A DNA stretch of 64,000 bases, taken from the NCBI RefSeq assembly GCF_017916325.1, contig NC_090164.1:1035501-1099500 (forward strand), read 5' to 3'. Shown here piece after piece: positions 52,455 to 62,380 of this stretch. Made by a program: the position numbers and the translations under genes. Position 1 is the stretch's first letter. Each line of letters opens with the position of its first letter. This DNA comes from Leishmania martiniquensis. Lineage: Eukaryota > Euglenozoa > Kinetoplastea > Trypanosomatida > Trypanosomatidae. The notes under the pieces were generated by a model. It was given only the letters and a program-made list of their open reading frames with translations, searched no databases and had not been told where the DNA came from.

Positions 52455-54794
52455 ATGCACCGTAATCGCATTCGCGTGCGGCCGGCTGGCAACAGTAACG
52501 GCTCAAGTGGCACTCGTTCGATGCCTCACATAGACTTTAACGGCGCCGACGAGTCTTTTCGTGACCTTCGTGCAGCTGCACCCCGCTCAGCCGAGAGCGC
52601 ATTGGCGACTCCCTCCAGTCACTCGTGGGATGCGCAGTCGTCTTCCGCGCTATATGACGCCAACGCCTCGGGTGAAGGCTGGCGCTACGTACGCCGCATT
52701 GCCAGCCTCGCCTACGACACCGTCAGTGGGGTGCTCGACGTGCTGCGTGCGAGGACAGACGGGGAGGCTAGCGCGTCAAAGGACAACTACCCTCCTGTGA
52801 AGGCGCTTTCCTCCCCGATGGCACCTCCTAATACACCCCAGCTCCCTTCCGCGACGCTTGCCCAAAGCTGCGCTGTCGCCCGGCAGCGGTGTAGCGAGGC
52901 GCACGTAGCCGACACCGTCGAGCTTCGCCAGTCGCGACGCAGCGCGTTCTCACATCAGCTGCCACCGCCGCACGTTACGGTCTCGGAACGGGCACCACAG
53001 GCGCGCGACCCGCCACCCATGCCCCCTCCAGTGCGAGAGGCGCCGCAGTGCCAGATCACGGTGAACCAGTACTTTGCAGCGCCCGAGCGCAGCATCTATC
53101 CACTGGTGTTCGCTAATTTGGACCAGGCCACGACATGCCGCGTCTCCCCCGCTTCCCAACCCCGGGTGAGTCTCCTTGCTGCCCCTTCTAGCGTGACGGA
53201 TCATGCCAAGCGCCCGCGTCTAGCAGCTCCGGCAGCTCCCACGGAATCTCGTGAGCGTAAGGCACAAAAAAGAACTGCCTACACCGACGCACCGCAGGCC
53301 TGCTTGGGCGGTGCTCCGTCGGCCATCCAAGCTGGCTCGCAGGAGAACCCCTCGACGGTGCCCATCATGCCGCGTGCTCCAGCGAGACTTTCAGGAAAAG
53401 CCGACGCACCTAACGGCGATGTGGGCACTGCACCTGCCAAGTCGGCCGTCTCACTTGCCGATACGCCCGCCCCGAGGGCGCCTCTCTTTGGTGGCGCTAC
53501 CACCACCCCCGCTGCCACTGCAGCTCCCAACGCATTCGTCTTTGGCTCAAAGCCCGCAGCCGCGGCTCCTAAGCATTCTGGTCGTGCGGCTACAGCCCCC
53601 GCCTTTGGTGCCGCTAAGGCAAGCTCATTTGTGAAACCGGGCCCGCCGGCCGTCATTTCAGACGACAGCGGGTTCGCGCCCAACGCGGACAGCGACGACG
53701 AGAGAGGCACAAAGACTTCTTCGGAAAGCGCGGCGCCAGCAAAGGCCCCCTTTAGCTTCAGCCCTATCGGCGCGAAGCCCACATTCGGCGCGACGTCGTC
53801 GCTGTCTACTGGTGCTCCTGCCAACCCCTTCTCTTTCTCAGCCAAGACTGCCGAGGCATCACCTGCGTCTACAGCCCCCGCCTTTGGTGCCGCTAAGGCA
53901 AGCTCATTTGTGAAACCGGGCCCGCCGGCCGTCATTTCAGACGACAGCGGGTTCGCGCCCAACGCGGACAGCGACGACGAGAGAGGCACAAAGACTTCTT
54001 CGGAAAGCGCGGCGCCAGCAAAGGCCCCCTTTAGCTTCAGCCCTATCGGCGCGAAGCCCACATTCGGCGCGACGTCGTCGCTGTCTACTGGTGCTCCTGC
54101 CAACCCCTTCTCTTTCTCAGCCAAGACTGCCGAGGCATCACCTGCGTCTACAGCCCCCGCCTTTGGTGCCGCTAAGGCAAGCTCATTTGTGAAACCGGGC
54201 CCGCCGGCCGTCATTTCAGACGACAGCGGGTTCGCGCCCAACGCGGACAGCGACGACGAGAGAGGCACAAAGACTTCTTCGGAAAGCGCGGCGCCAGCAA
54301 AGGCCCCCTTTAGCTTCAGCCCTATCGGCGCGAAGCCCACATTCGGCGCGACGTCGTCGCTGTCTACTGGTGCTCCTGCCAACCCCTTCTCTTTCTCAGC
54401 CAAGACTGCCGAGGCATCACCTGCGTCTACAGCCCCCGCCTTTGGTGCCGCTAAGGCAAGCTCGTTTGTGAAACTGGGCCCGCCGGCCGTCATTTCAGAC
54501 GACAGCGGGTTCGCACCCAACGCGGACAGCGACGACAAGGGTCATGACAGAGAAGCTAAGGCCGATAGCTCCGCAACGGGTGGTGGCAGCGGTGCGTTTT
54601 CATTCCGTCTGAACGCCGCCGGCGCAAAACCGCCGTTAGGACGCCAGTTCGCATTTGGGGGGGCGTCGCCGTTCGGGGCAACTGCATCCGCATCCGAGAC
54701 CGCGGCCAAGCCGTTTCCCACCAATCCCAGGTCGACAGGGCCGTTGGGTACTCCATCGAATCTTAGCTTCACCTTTCCGTCGCTCAAGCAGTAA
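52455..54794 (+). CDS. FG-repeat nucleoporin-like protein with 93-residue tandem repeats
   Basis: 779 residues, Ala/Pro/Ser-rich and mostly disordered. Scattered FG motifs (APLFGG, FVFGS, AFGAAK, TFGATS, FAFGG, SPFGAT) and F-x-F pairs (FSFSP, PFSFSA) are those of nuclear pore FG proteins that bind transport receptors. Residues about 74-101 (GWRYVRRIASLAYDTVSGVL...) form a possible amphipathic helix that could anchor the protein to membrane or pore scaffold. KRPR near 255 may be an NLS. Residues 380-658 are three 93-residue repeats identical in DNA, with a diverged partial fourth to about 695. The gene ends with a Phe-containing FTFPSLKQ tail. Which kinetoplastid Nup this is cannot be told here. 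The start at 52455 follows an in-frame stop; 52521 is an alternative. Confidence 0.72.
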   Translation: MHRNRIRVRPAGNSNGSSGTRSMPHIDFNGADESFRDLRAAAPRSAESALATPSSHSWDAQSSSALYDANASGEGWRYVRRIASLAYDTVSGVLDVLRARTDGEASASKDNYPPVKALSSPMAPPNTPQLPSATLAQSCAVARQRCSEAHVADTVELRQSRRSAFSHQLPPPHVTVSERAPQARDPPPMPPPVREAPQCQITVNQYFAAPERSIYPLVFANLDQATTCRVSPASQPRVSLLAAPSSVTDHAKRPRLAAPAAPTESRERKAQKRTAYTDAPQACLGGAPSAIQAGSQENPSTVPIMPRAPARLSGKADAPNGDVGTAPAKSAVSLADTPAPRAPLFGGATTTPAATAAPNAFVFGSKPAAAAPKHSGRAATAPAFGAAKASSFVKPGPPAVISDDSGFAPNADSDDERGTKTSSESAAPAKAPFSFSPIGAKPTFGATSSLSTGAPANPFSFSAKTAEASPASTAPAFGAAKASSFVKPGPPAVISDDSGFAPNADSDDERGTKTSSESAAPAKAPFSFSPIGAKPTFGATSSLSTGAPANPFSFSAKTAEASPASTAPAFGAAKASSFVKPGPPAVISDDSGFAPNADSDDERGTKTSSESAAPAKAPFSFSPIGAKPTFGATSSLSTGAPANPFSFSAKTAEASPASTAPAFGAAKASSFVKLGPPAVISDDSGFAPNADSDDKGHDREAKADSSATGGGSGAFSFRLNAAGAKPPLGRQFAFGGASPFGATASASETAAKPFPTNPRSTGPLGTPSNLSFTFPSLKQ
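53592..54538 (+). repeat. 279-nt in-frame tandem repeat, 3.4 units
   Basis: Unit starts are at 53592, 53871, 54150 and 54429. The first three units look identical base for base. The fourth is partial (to about 54538) and has several changes (for example near 54462, 54474 and 54513). The period is a multiple of three, so the frame is kept. Confidence 0.93.
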
Positions 54795-55429
54795 AGCTCC
54801 TTCCCTCGTACGAGTGCAGCCGATTCATTCAGTCATCACTGCGTGCGCAGTTGACCGGCTCGCTGCCGCTCTTTGAACCCAACCTTCTCTTCACCCTTGT
54901 TCCCTTCCCTCTGCCATTCTGAGCTCCCGCTGAGGGCTTGTGAGCAGCACCCTCGGTAAGCGACATTAATGGTAGAAAGAGCGTCAGGTGGTGGACAGAA
55001 AAGACGTCCTTGAGCCGTTGCCTCTGCGAGAATGGCGCGTGGCTCCTTTGTGGAATTACCTCCCCTCTTTTTCCCGGTGTCTTATCGCGGCGCCCGCGCG
55101 CCCATCTGCCGCCTCCTACCGAAAGGTCAGCTTCGCTCTTCCATCGCATCGCCTCTCCGCCCCCGCATTCGTCGATTTCGATGAACCCTTCAGCAGCCCT
55201 TCCCCGCAGCGTTACAGACAAAACAAACAACGCTCTCTCTCGTCTTCTGCGAGGTGTGAGGCGAGGGAGCACATCGCTTTCCCTCTGGTGTGGCTTATCC
55301 TTTTTCTTTCCGGCGGTGCAGGGGCTTTGCGCTCGGAGTTGCGTATCCTTTCGCTCTCGTCCTCTGGTGCCGTGTGAGCACCCGTCATGTGTCCTGGCAC
55401 GGGGGAACACACCGGTCGCCGCCTGTTGT

Positions 55430-55965
55430 ATCCCAAGGGGGGCCCGTGCGCCCTACTATCTCTCTCTCTCTGTTTGTGTGTGGGGAAGCCGAGCAGCCCC
55501 CCTCCCTACCTCCCCCTGTCATCTTCCCTGCCCAGTGCGGAGCCACTGCTACTGGTGGTGAGAGGGGCCCGACCCCCACGATGTGGGGGCGCAAGCGCGG
55601 CTCATCTCGGCTGGTGCCGGGGGTCAGGTGCTGAGTGGCATGAGGTCGGAGCGGCTCGCGGCCGTGAGGGCGCTTGGTTCACTTACATGATGCGCCAGGA
55701 GCTGGCGTGACGCAAGGGCGCATCGCACCCGGCGCTCGCACTGCCGACGGATGTGAGGGGATGCCGCGCGGCGGGCGGCGCGTGGAGCTGGAGGCGGAGG
55801 CCGTGCCGAAGCGACTGAGTGGACGACACCGCTGCAGCGCGTGTCCCTACGGCTGCTTGCCGGCACGGGGCGCGGTGGGCCGGGGGCGGTGCGAGGTGGA
55901 GGTTTGGTGGCCTGCAGGGTGGCGTAGAGCGGAGCCGTTGCGAAAAGAAAAAGGGGCAAAAAAGG
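55430..55965 (+). mobile_element. SIDER2-like degenerate retroposon, copy 2
   Basis: Starts near atccc at 55430 and ends in an A-rich tail (about 55943-55965) longer than that of copy 1. It differs from copy 1 (24882-25400) at only a few positions, for example near 55718 and 55757. It lies about 635 nt after the FG gene stop, so probably in its 3'UTR, and in the sense orientation. Flanks of the two copies are unrelated, so this is dispersal and not a block duplication. Confidence 0.65.
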
Positions 55966-56770
55966 AAGGAATGATGCTGCTGAGCGAAAAGCGTTGTGAG
56001 TGCGACAGAGGCCACAGTGCGCCGTGTGTGTGCGTATGTGCCTTGTTAACGTGTGTATGTGTGTGTGTATCGGTGCCTGTGCCGATGGGCCTCTTCCCCA
56101 AGCGCTGCGCGTGTTGAGATGGGGATGCGACATGTTTTCAGAGACGTCTCGCGGTGTAATACGAACTAAGCGCAAGAGCGTGCTGTGCCTTGCGTAGAGG
56201 GGCCGATGTCGTGAGGGCGCCTGAAATGGGGTGCTCCTCCGCACCTCTTTCGCAGGTGGGCCTCTGAATTTTTCCTGTGACGCTGCGAGTGGTGCGTCGG
56301 ATGCCGGCCGCTGCGGCTGCTCTCTTTTGGTCGTGCAGCTCACTTTGCATCGCGGCGCGAAAGGCAGCACGGCGAAGTTGCTCTCTCGCTCCTCCCATGC
56401 GGGCCCTGCACATGGCCCTTCTAGCCAGTGTGACGCGCGCCCACTAGCTTTTTCTGCGCGCGCTGCGCTGCCCTCCCTACGGCATGCGCACGCATGGAGA
56501 CCCGCTTGAGCGTGCGCCGCTCTCACTTTCCCTCTCTTCCATCGCCTTTTCCTCCTCCGTGACGCTGCGCGCTCACGTCTTTGCTCTCTTCCTCGCCCGC
56601 CGGCTTCTTGATCGCACTGCACGCGCACACACATACACTTCCGCGCACCGGAAGACGAGTCGCCACCCGCCGCTGACGACGTCACTGCAAAGTCGAGTAG
56701 CTTATGCTAAGGCAGCTGTCTGAACACACACACGCATATATATGTATATTCATTGTTGTATACATACATA

Positions 56771-56787
56771 CATATATATATATATAT
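56771..56787. repeat. AT-rich simple repeat patch
   Basis: AT dinucleotide run preceded by TACA-type repeats (56758-56770). Confidence 0.7.
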
Positions 56788-57024
56788 TCGCTTATGTAAT
56801 TCGTCTTTGTCTTCGAGTTGAATACGAGTCATAGGCGCAACGGTGTTTCTCTCCTCTCTCCGCTTTTAGGTTTGCTGTTTCGCTGTCACTCCTCGCCGAA
56901 TCGTATTTATTTACCCTCCGTACGCCTGTCGGTGTCAGACTCTTTTTTACCGCTTGCTGTTGTTCATCATCTGCTTCCTCCGTTTCTCCTCTCTAAGCGG
57001 TAGTCAGGGGATCTGTCATCGACC

Positions 57025-59121
57025 ATGTGGGGCACGGCACGACAGTTAGAGATCGCAGTGCGATTACAACAGCTACGCGAAACTCGTGCGCGCGAGCTGG
57101 CCGCTTTCGACGTGTTGGCCGACGATCACCCGGAGCTGTCAGCGGCGGAGATTGCCGCTTTGGCACAGCAGAAGGCCGAGGCGGAGAAAGAACAGAGTTT
57201 GACGGTGAATGGCGTGACCGTCTCTGTAGGAGCAACGGTTCGTGTCAAGGATGACATCGACGCGCTGCACCGCGCAGACCGCGGCTACATCCCCGCTGAT
57301 CCCCTGAAGCCAGTGTACCTCGGTGAGAAAGGGTGTGTGGTGGATGTGATGCGATCCTATGGGGGAAAGCCGGCCGTGGCGCTGCGCTTCGCGGACGGCG
57401 TCACAAAGGTGTTCTATGTTGAATGCCTCGATCTTGGGCAGAAAAGCGATGACGCAGGCTCAGGGGTCACGGGACGTGCCGCTGCTCGGCACTCCGACCC
57501 GCGGGAGGAAGTGACGGGGTCATTGAGTGAGGTGGTAGTGCCCTCGACACCACCCCCACCGAAGGCAGAAGCACTGCCGGGGTGGGCCCAACTATCCATG
57601 CCGCATCGTCGGCCCTCTGCTTCATCAAGCGGGGGTGCGATACCGGTGGCGGTTTCGTCAGTACCACCCCCACCACCCGTTTTTCCAGAGGTGCGCGGCG
57701 CCTCTGCAAAGCGCGTGGCGCCTACACCGACGCGAGGGTCCTCGTCTATCTCCGCCTCCGCCGCGTCGGCCTCATCACCTGCGGCCGAGCTGCCGGTGAA
57801 GAAGTCAACTAGTGAGGCGCGGAAGAGGCCGACTGCGGTTGTTCCAGCGGCTCGGGCGGTGGTGAAAAAAGAGCCTCCTCGCGGGTCGTGCCGGCCTTTG
57901 CACCTTGTGCATGCTGGGTCGGTCCTAGCGACGGCAGTAGCGGACCAAGCGCAGCCGAGTATTCTGTCGGCAGCGACCGTGGGCAGTGGTGCTGAAGACG
58001 GCTTGGGGTCGCCCATGTCGTTTGCGGAGAACGGCTTACCACGCCGCGCCAGTGCCGCTGCGGACTCGGAGGGCATACCGGACCTTCGTCCGACTCCAGA
58101 CTCCTCTTTGTTCGACATGGGTGAGTCGGAGGAGGCGACCGCGGCGACGGATGGAGTCGAGGTGGAGTTTGGCAATGCGGCCGAAGCCACAGCGGTGCCC
58201 GGGCATGAGACCCCTGTGACTCGAAAGCAGAGGTTGTCTGACACCGGTGATGAGGTCGCAATCCTCGAGCAGGGCCAGCTTGCCGGCGCAAAAATTTCAG
58301 GCACAAGGTTGTGCTGGATTGTCGGTCTCTCCGCGCCCGGCGGTAAGCTGTCCGAGCCGCTCCGCATCTTCCTGCAGGCGCAGTGCACCACCATGTTCGC
58401 AGTCTTCGCTGCCATCAATCGCAAGCTGCGTTGGGACAAGCAGCGCCTGACAGCGACCCGCCTCTTTACAGAAAAGGGCGTGGAGATCAAGTCGGCTGGT
58501 GCTGTGCACAGTGGCATGAGACTGGTGGCTACCGCGGGGTGTGCCTACAAGCCGGAGGGCGTCACATCGCCCTTCGCCGCTGTGGGCGATGCGCGTCACA
58601 CCTCAGGCCGCGCGACCAAGGCTGCAAGCAACAACCCCACCTCAGCCGCTACAAGGACAGCGGCCGCTTCTGCTGCATCCTCCAGTAGCGCTAATACCGG
58701 AGGTCTGCCCTTTTCTGCCCCTGCCTCTCCTGTAAAGAAAGCAACTCCTCTTTCGAAGCAGCCGAATGCCGTGACAGGACGCAAACGCATCGCACCTCCG
58801 CCAGTGGCGTCAGCGAAGCCGATCCACATTCGTGTCTACGAGAACGGCCTCTACGACGACAACATCTACCGCACCATCACGGTGCGCCCGACATACAAGA
58901 CGCTTGGGGCTCTCAAGACGGTCATCACCCGTGAACTTCAGTGGCGGGATGGCAAAAAGGTGAGCCTCCTTTTTGACGCCTCGGGTGCGGAGGTGGTTGA
59001 GCTTCACGATCTTCTCGACGGCGACGCCGTTGTCGCCTCGGCAGGGGACCGCTTTGTCATTCCGTACCCGAACACTGCGATACATAAAGAGGCTGTGAAG
59101 CTGTCGGAGCGGCTGCGCTGA
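57025..59121 (+). CDS. Doublecortin-like protein with two DCX domains
   Basis: 698 residues. The N-terminus has a short helix (1-60) and then a small beta-rich module (about 65-140: VTVSVGATVRVKDD..., EKGCVVDVMRSYGGKPAVALRF, FYVECL) that resembles SH3-like or CAP-Gly-like folds; this is inferred by pattern. A long disordered Ser/Ala/Pro linker follows (about 145-415). Two ubiquitin-like doublecortin domains end the protein, at about 423-512 and about 598-684. The second matches the consensus well: HIRVYENG, then YKTLGALKTVITRELQW, VSLLFDASGAEV and LLDGDAVVASAGDRFVIP. DCX domains bind and stabilise microtubules, so a subpellicular, flagellar or conoid-like structural role is possible. The ATG at 57025 is the first after the AG near 56997. 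Confidence 0.82.
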   Translation: MWGTARQLEIAVRLQQLRETRARELAAFDVLADDHPELSAAEIAALAQQKAEAEKEQSLTVNGVTVSVGATVRVKDDIDALHRADRGYIPADPLKPVYLGEKGCVVDVMRSYGGKPAVALRFADGVTKVFYVECLDLGQKSDDAGSGVTGRAAARHSDPREEVTGSLSEVVVPSTPPPPKAEALPGWAQLSMPHRRPSASSSGGAIPVAVSSVPPPPPVFPEVRGASAKRVAPTPTRGSSSISASAASASSPAAELPVKKSTSEARKRPTAVVPAARAVVKKEPPRGSCRPLHLVHAGSVLATAVADQAQPSILSAATVGSGAEDGLGSPMSFAENGLPRRASAAADSEGIPDLRPTPDSSLFDMGESEEATAATDGVEVEFGNAAEATAVPGHETPVTRKQRLSDTGDEVAILEQGQLAGAKISGTRLCWIVGLSAPGGKLSEPLRIFLQAQCTTMFAVFAAINRKLRWDKQRLTATRLFTEKGVEIKSAGAVHSGMRLVATAGCAYKPEGVTSPFAAVGDARHTSGRATKAASNNPTSAATRTAAASAASSSSANTGGLPFSAPASPVKKATPLSKQPNAVTGRKRIAPPPVASAKPIHIRVYENGLYDDNIYRTITVRPTYKTLGALKTVITRELQWRDGKKVSLLFDASGAEVVELHDLLDGDAVVASAGDRFVIPYPNTAIHKEAVKLSERLR

Positions 59122-60056
59122 GTCAGACAGTGCCTTCTGAGGTGTGTGTGTCTGTGTGCGTGGGGGCAGAGGAGAGGATAGAAGCGCGAGTCGTTACTTC
59201 TTTGCGACTATTTGCATTGAAGAGGAGCAGAAGCTCCCCCTCTTTTTTTTCGCTGCGTGACCCCTGCGCATGTGCTGGTATGTTCCTTTCGGCTTCGTCT
59301 TGTCACCGGTCGCGGAGGGGACGCCCGCTGTTGACAGCTGCCACCGCGTTGTAGGTGGCGAATGCGCTAGCGCTTGTTGAACCTTCGCAACACTGTTGCG
59401 CCGCGTTCGTATAGGTGTGCATTCGCAGGTGTGATGCTCTATTGCTGCCTCAACGAGGGGATGGGCGACTGGCGCGCAGCGCAGCGAGCGAACACAAATA
59501 ATATGCACGAAAGGTGTGGGGAGGGGTGGCTTAGTGAAGGAGAGGCCTGTCGACGACATTGTAGACTTCGCTACGGAGGACACCTCTCTCTTTTTTCGCG
59601 GCTCAGTTCTCGCAGTCACAGACTCGAGCCGACGCGCATGCTCATACCAAGAGTGGGTGCCGGAAGCGCCGTGGCTCGCGTGGCGTGCGGCTCAGTCCCT
59701 GAGGATCCCACCCGCCTCTTTGCTCAGCAACAGCGGACATCGACAGACTCCTTGACGGCCTGTCTTCCCCTGTACGATACCGCTGTTTCTCTCTATTCCT
59801 ACCCAGCGCCGCCCACATCATTTTTATTTTTCTTCCTCCGCTTTTCTCGCTGATCATTTTTTTCCTCACCGCGTCGACCCAGCGCGCGCAGACACATACA
59901 CACGCACACACAGGCGCATACATCATTCTTGACAAAGCAACACAGTTGGCTGCAGCAGGCATTTCCTCCCTTCCCTTCCTCTTTGCTCCTCTCGGATACT
60001 TCGAAAAGGACCTCTGCCTCGCCGCGTGGGACAGAGGGGGTCGTCCGCGCCACAAA
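59122..60056. other. Spacer upstream of poly(A) polymerase
   Basis: About 0.93 kb with CT tracts near 59820-59870 and 59960-59995. No ATG occurs between about 59940 and 60057. Confidence 0.5.
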
Positions 60057-62380
60057 ATGGCGATGGAGCGCGCGGCGGAGGCAGCGCTCATCGATAAAGC
60101 GTTTCCAAACTTCAACTTCTCCGCCGATGCCACGGCGTCTGCGGCACTGCGGAAGGCTACAGATGCGTTTTCGATGGATAACGCAGATGATGTAGTGAAG
60201 CTTGTCCACCAGCTGCTGGAGAAGCTTCTGCAGACAGAGCCGTCGGCGGCTGCGGCGTGGATTCAAGTTTACGTGTTTGGTTCTAGCGGTCTCGGTGCCG
60301 CAATCACGGGCAGCGACATCGATTTGTATGGTGAGCCATTTCCTTCTTTCTCTTTAGTTTCGTCTTTCACGTAGTGACGCGCCTCCCCCCTCCCCCCTCT
60401 CTCCCCAACTCGCTCAGTCCTCTCTTTCCTTTCTTTCCTCTCTCTCTGCAGCCCTCGCTTGCTTCACGTTTCGGCAACTGTCGTGGAACGCGGATAGGTG
60501 TCAGCGCAGCAGGAGAGGCGTGCCAGAGAAGGCAAGAGAGGGACAGAGTGGGCGTGGAATGCTTTGGCGACTGTGCCGCCTTCATGCTTAGACTACCCGT
60601 CTCCATCATTTCACTCTGTCGTTCGTCCCTCTCCTCCCTCTTCCCTCTCTCGGCTTCTCCCCATGCTCGGGGACACACAGCGTGCCTGATGGTGGCGATT
60701 GCGTGAGCTATCTCGTTTCTTCGAATCATGTGCCCGCGTCTCACCACTATGGATGACTCCCTTGCACGCCCACATGGCACACGACGATGACATCCTCCGA
60801 CTGCCCTCCGCTGCACGCGTCTACAATGCCCTGACACTGCTGCTGTGGCCCGTGCGAGCGTTGTGCCGTCGCTCTCGGGTCTTCTCTCCCCTTTCGTTCT
60901 CCTTCCTTCCCACACCCCACAAATCCTTTCACTCGAGGCGCAAACGAGGGCGGCTCGCTGTATTCTGCGTACGTCAATGTACCCGTCTTCATGGCGTATG
61001 GTAAGCGATAATATGCGACGAGGATGCACACATGCGGGCACACACCGCCCCGTTGTTGCTCGTTGCTCTCTCTCTGTCTCTCTTTCTCCCCTCTCTCTTC
61101 ACTCACTGTGCACCTGTCGTTGCTGAATCGCACTGCAAAGAATCGCGTTATGCTCTGCTTCTGTGAACACCTCCTTGTTCTTCCAAAAGTTTCCGAGCTT
61201 GGCAGAGGGGCGCTTGCAAGACGTCGTCGTTGTCACGTCAGCCCGCGTCCCCTTGATCAAGTTTTCGTACGATGGCGTTCATGTTGATCTCTTGTTTGCC
61301 TCGGTGGATATGCAGACCGCGCCCGGCACGAATGAGCTGCTGCGCGACGACTTTCTTTTCCGGGTGTCGCTGCCCTGTCGAGCAACCGTGAACGGGATCC
61401 GCACGATACTCGAGATTCGTCGCCGTCTTCCCCTTCCACTGAACGCCTACGCATGCGTGCTGCGCGCTGTCAAGTACTGGGCGGCTCAGCGTCAGGTCTA
61501 CGGGAACCTCTACACGTTCCCCAACGGCGTCTGCCTTGCCATCATGGTGGCCCGCGCCTGCCAGCTGTGCCCCGTCGCGGACAGCAGTGTCATTTTGCGC
61601 TTCTTCTTCTCTCTATACGTGTGGTGGTTCCTGCGTGACACGCGCATTGATCCTGTCTCTATTGTGCCCATGGATGAGAACGCGGCCGTGGCACGCGTTC
61701 CGGGGATGCCACCGCCGTGGGATGCCGTCTGGGACGCGACCGACCTGTTGCCGGTGCTGAACCCTGCGCGGCCCACGGTGAACGCCGCCCATGCGGTGGG
61801 CCGCAGCGGGCTGCAGCTCTTTTTTAAGGAGCTTCTCCGCGCTGAGCAGCTGTGTACCTCAGCCCCGTTGTCCTACGCGACCCTCTGGGAGCCGTACAAC
61901 ATACTCGATGAGCACCGCTTCTTTGTTGGTGTGCACATCTCGAGCGAGCACCGGTCACCTGCAGCGTGCGAGGACAATCTGAATGCATGGAAGGGGTACG
62001 TGGAGAGCAAATTGCGTATGCTTGTGTACGCGCTGGAGTGCGTGGCAGAGGTGCGACCATTTCCGCATCCGGTCACCGATGAGCCACCCCGGCAGGTGAC
62101 TCGGAGTGGGGTGACGCTGCACCGTCGGTCTCGGGGATTTTTTTTGGGGGTGTGTAACGGCAACAAAGGTGTGGCACGCAGCGATGTGGAAGCCGCGTTC
62201 AGCGAGTTTGAGTTTGCAGTGGCGGAGGGTACAATGGGGACTAATCCGTTTGAGTGGGACAGAACAGTCATGCTGGGGCCACGACTGTCCTTTTTCTCCA
62301 TCTACGACCCGTTGACACCAGACTCGCCATGCCAGGCGCTATACAGCGCCTGTGCCGAGATGATGAGGCCTGCGGTGTGA
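60057..62380 (+). CDS. PAP1: Poly(A) polymerase, two exons joined by cis-splicing
   Basis: Coding parts are 60057-60325 and 61141-62380 (502 residues). It adds A residues to RNA 3' ends using ATP. Exon 1 ends inside the nucleotidyltransferase signature: VFGSSGLGAAITGSDID, with Asp87 and Asp89. Joining at the proposed sites gives DIDLIALCSAS and then LFFQKF, as expected from canonical PAPs (DID-x-LC-x-A plus FF-x-x-F). Exon 2 holds the third catalytic Asp139 in VHVDLLFA, the central domain (LRAVKYWAAQRQVYGN, GVCLAIMVARACQL) and an RNA-binding-like C-terminal domain. In T. brucei and T. cruzi the PAP gene was the first shown to contain a cis-spliced intron, and a matching interruption here is strong support. 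Another family member (PAP2) usually exists elsewhere. Both exons are needed for a complete active site. Confidence 0.93.
60326..61140 (+). other. Cis-spliced intron in the poly(A) polymerase gene
   Basis: 815 nt, starting gtatgg at 60326 and ending gcaaag at 61140. The phase works: two exon-1 bases (tt) plus one exon-2 base (a) make a Leu codon. A competing gtgagc at 60331 leaves the wrong phase for this acceptor. Exon 2 cannot start before the in-frame TGA at 61124. A pyrimidine tract (about 61063-61110) and a branch-like tgctgaat near 61121-61128 precede the acceptor. The intron has stops in all frames and no coding-like content. Confidence 0.88.

Larger units (their letters stand above)
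54795..57024. other. Spacer between the FG protein and the doublecortin-like protein
   Basis: About 2.2 kb containing the second SIDER2-like copy (55430-55965) and an AT/TACA-rich patch (56735-56790). The CT-rich stretch near 56973-56995, ending in AG, precedes the next ATG. Confidence 0.55.

Noticed and set aside
55624..56685. Minus-strand frame of 353 codons over the SIDER2-like copy
   Set aside because: It covers a retroposon and CA-rich repeats read backward; the composition is not that of a gene.
60331..60336. gtgagc as the PAP intron 5' splice site
   Set aside because: It leaves the wrong codon phase for the acceptor at 61140, whereas gtatgg at 60326 gives the expected protein.
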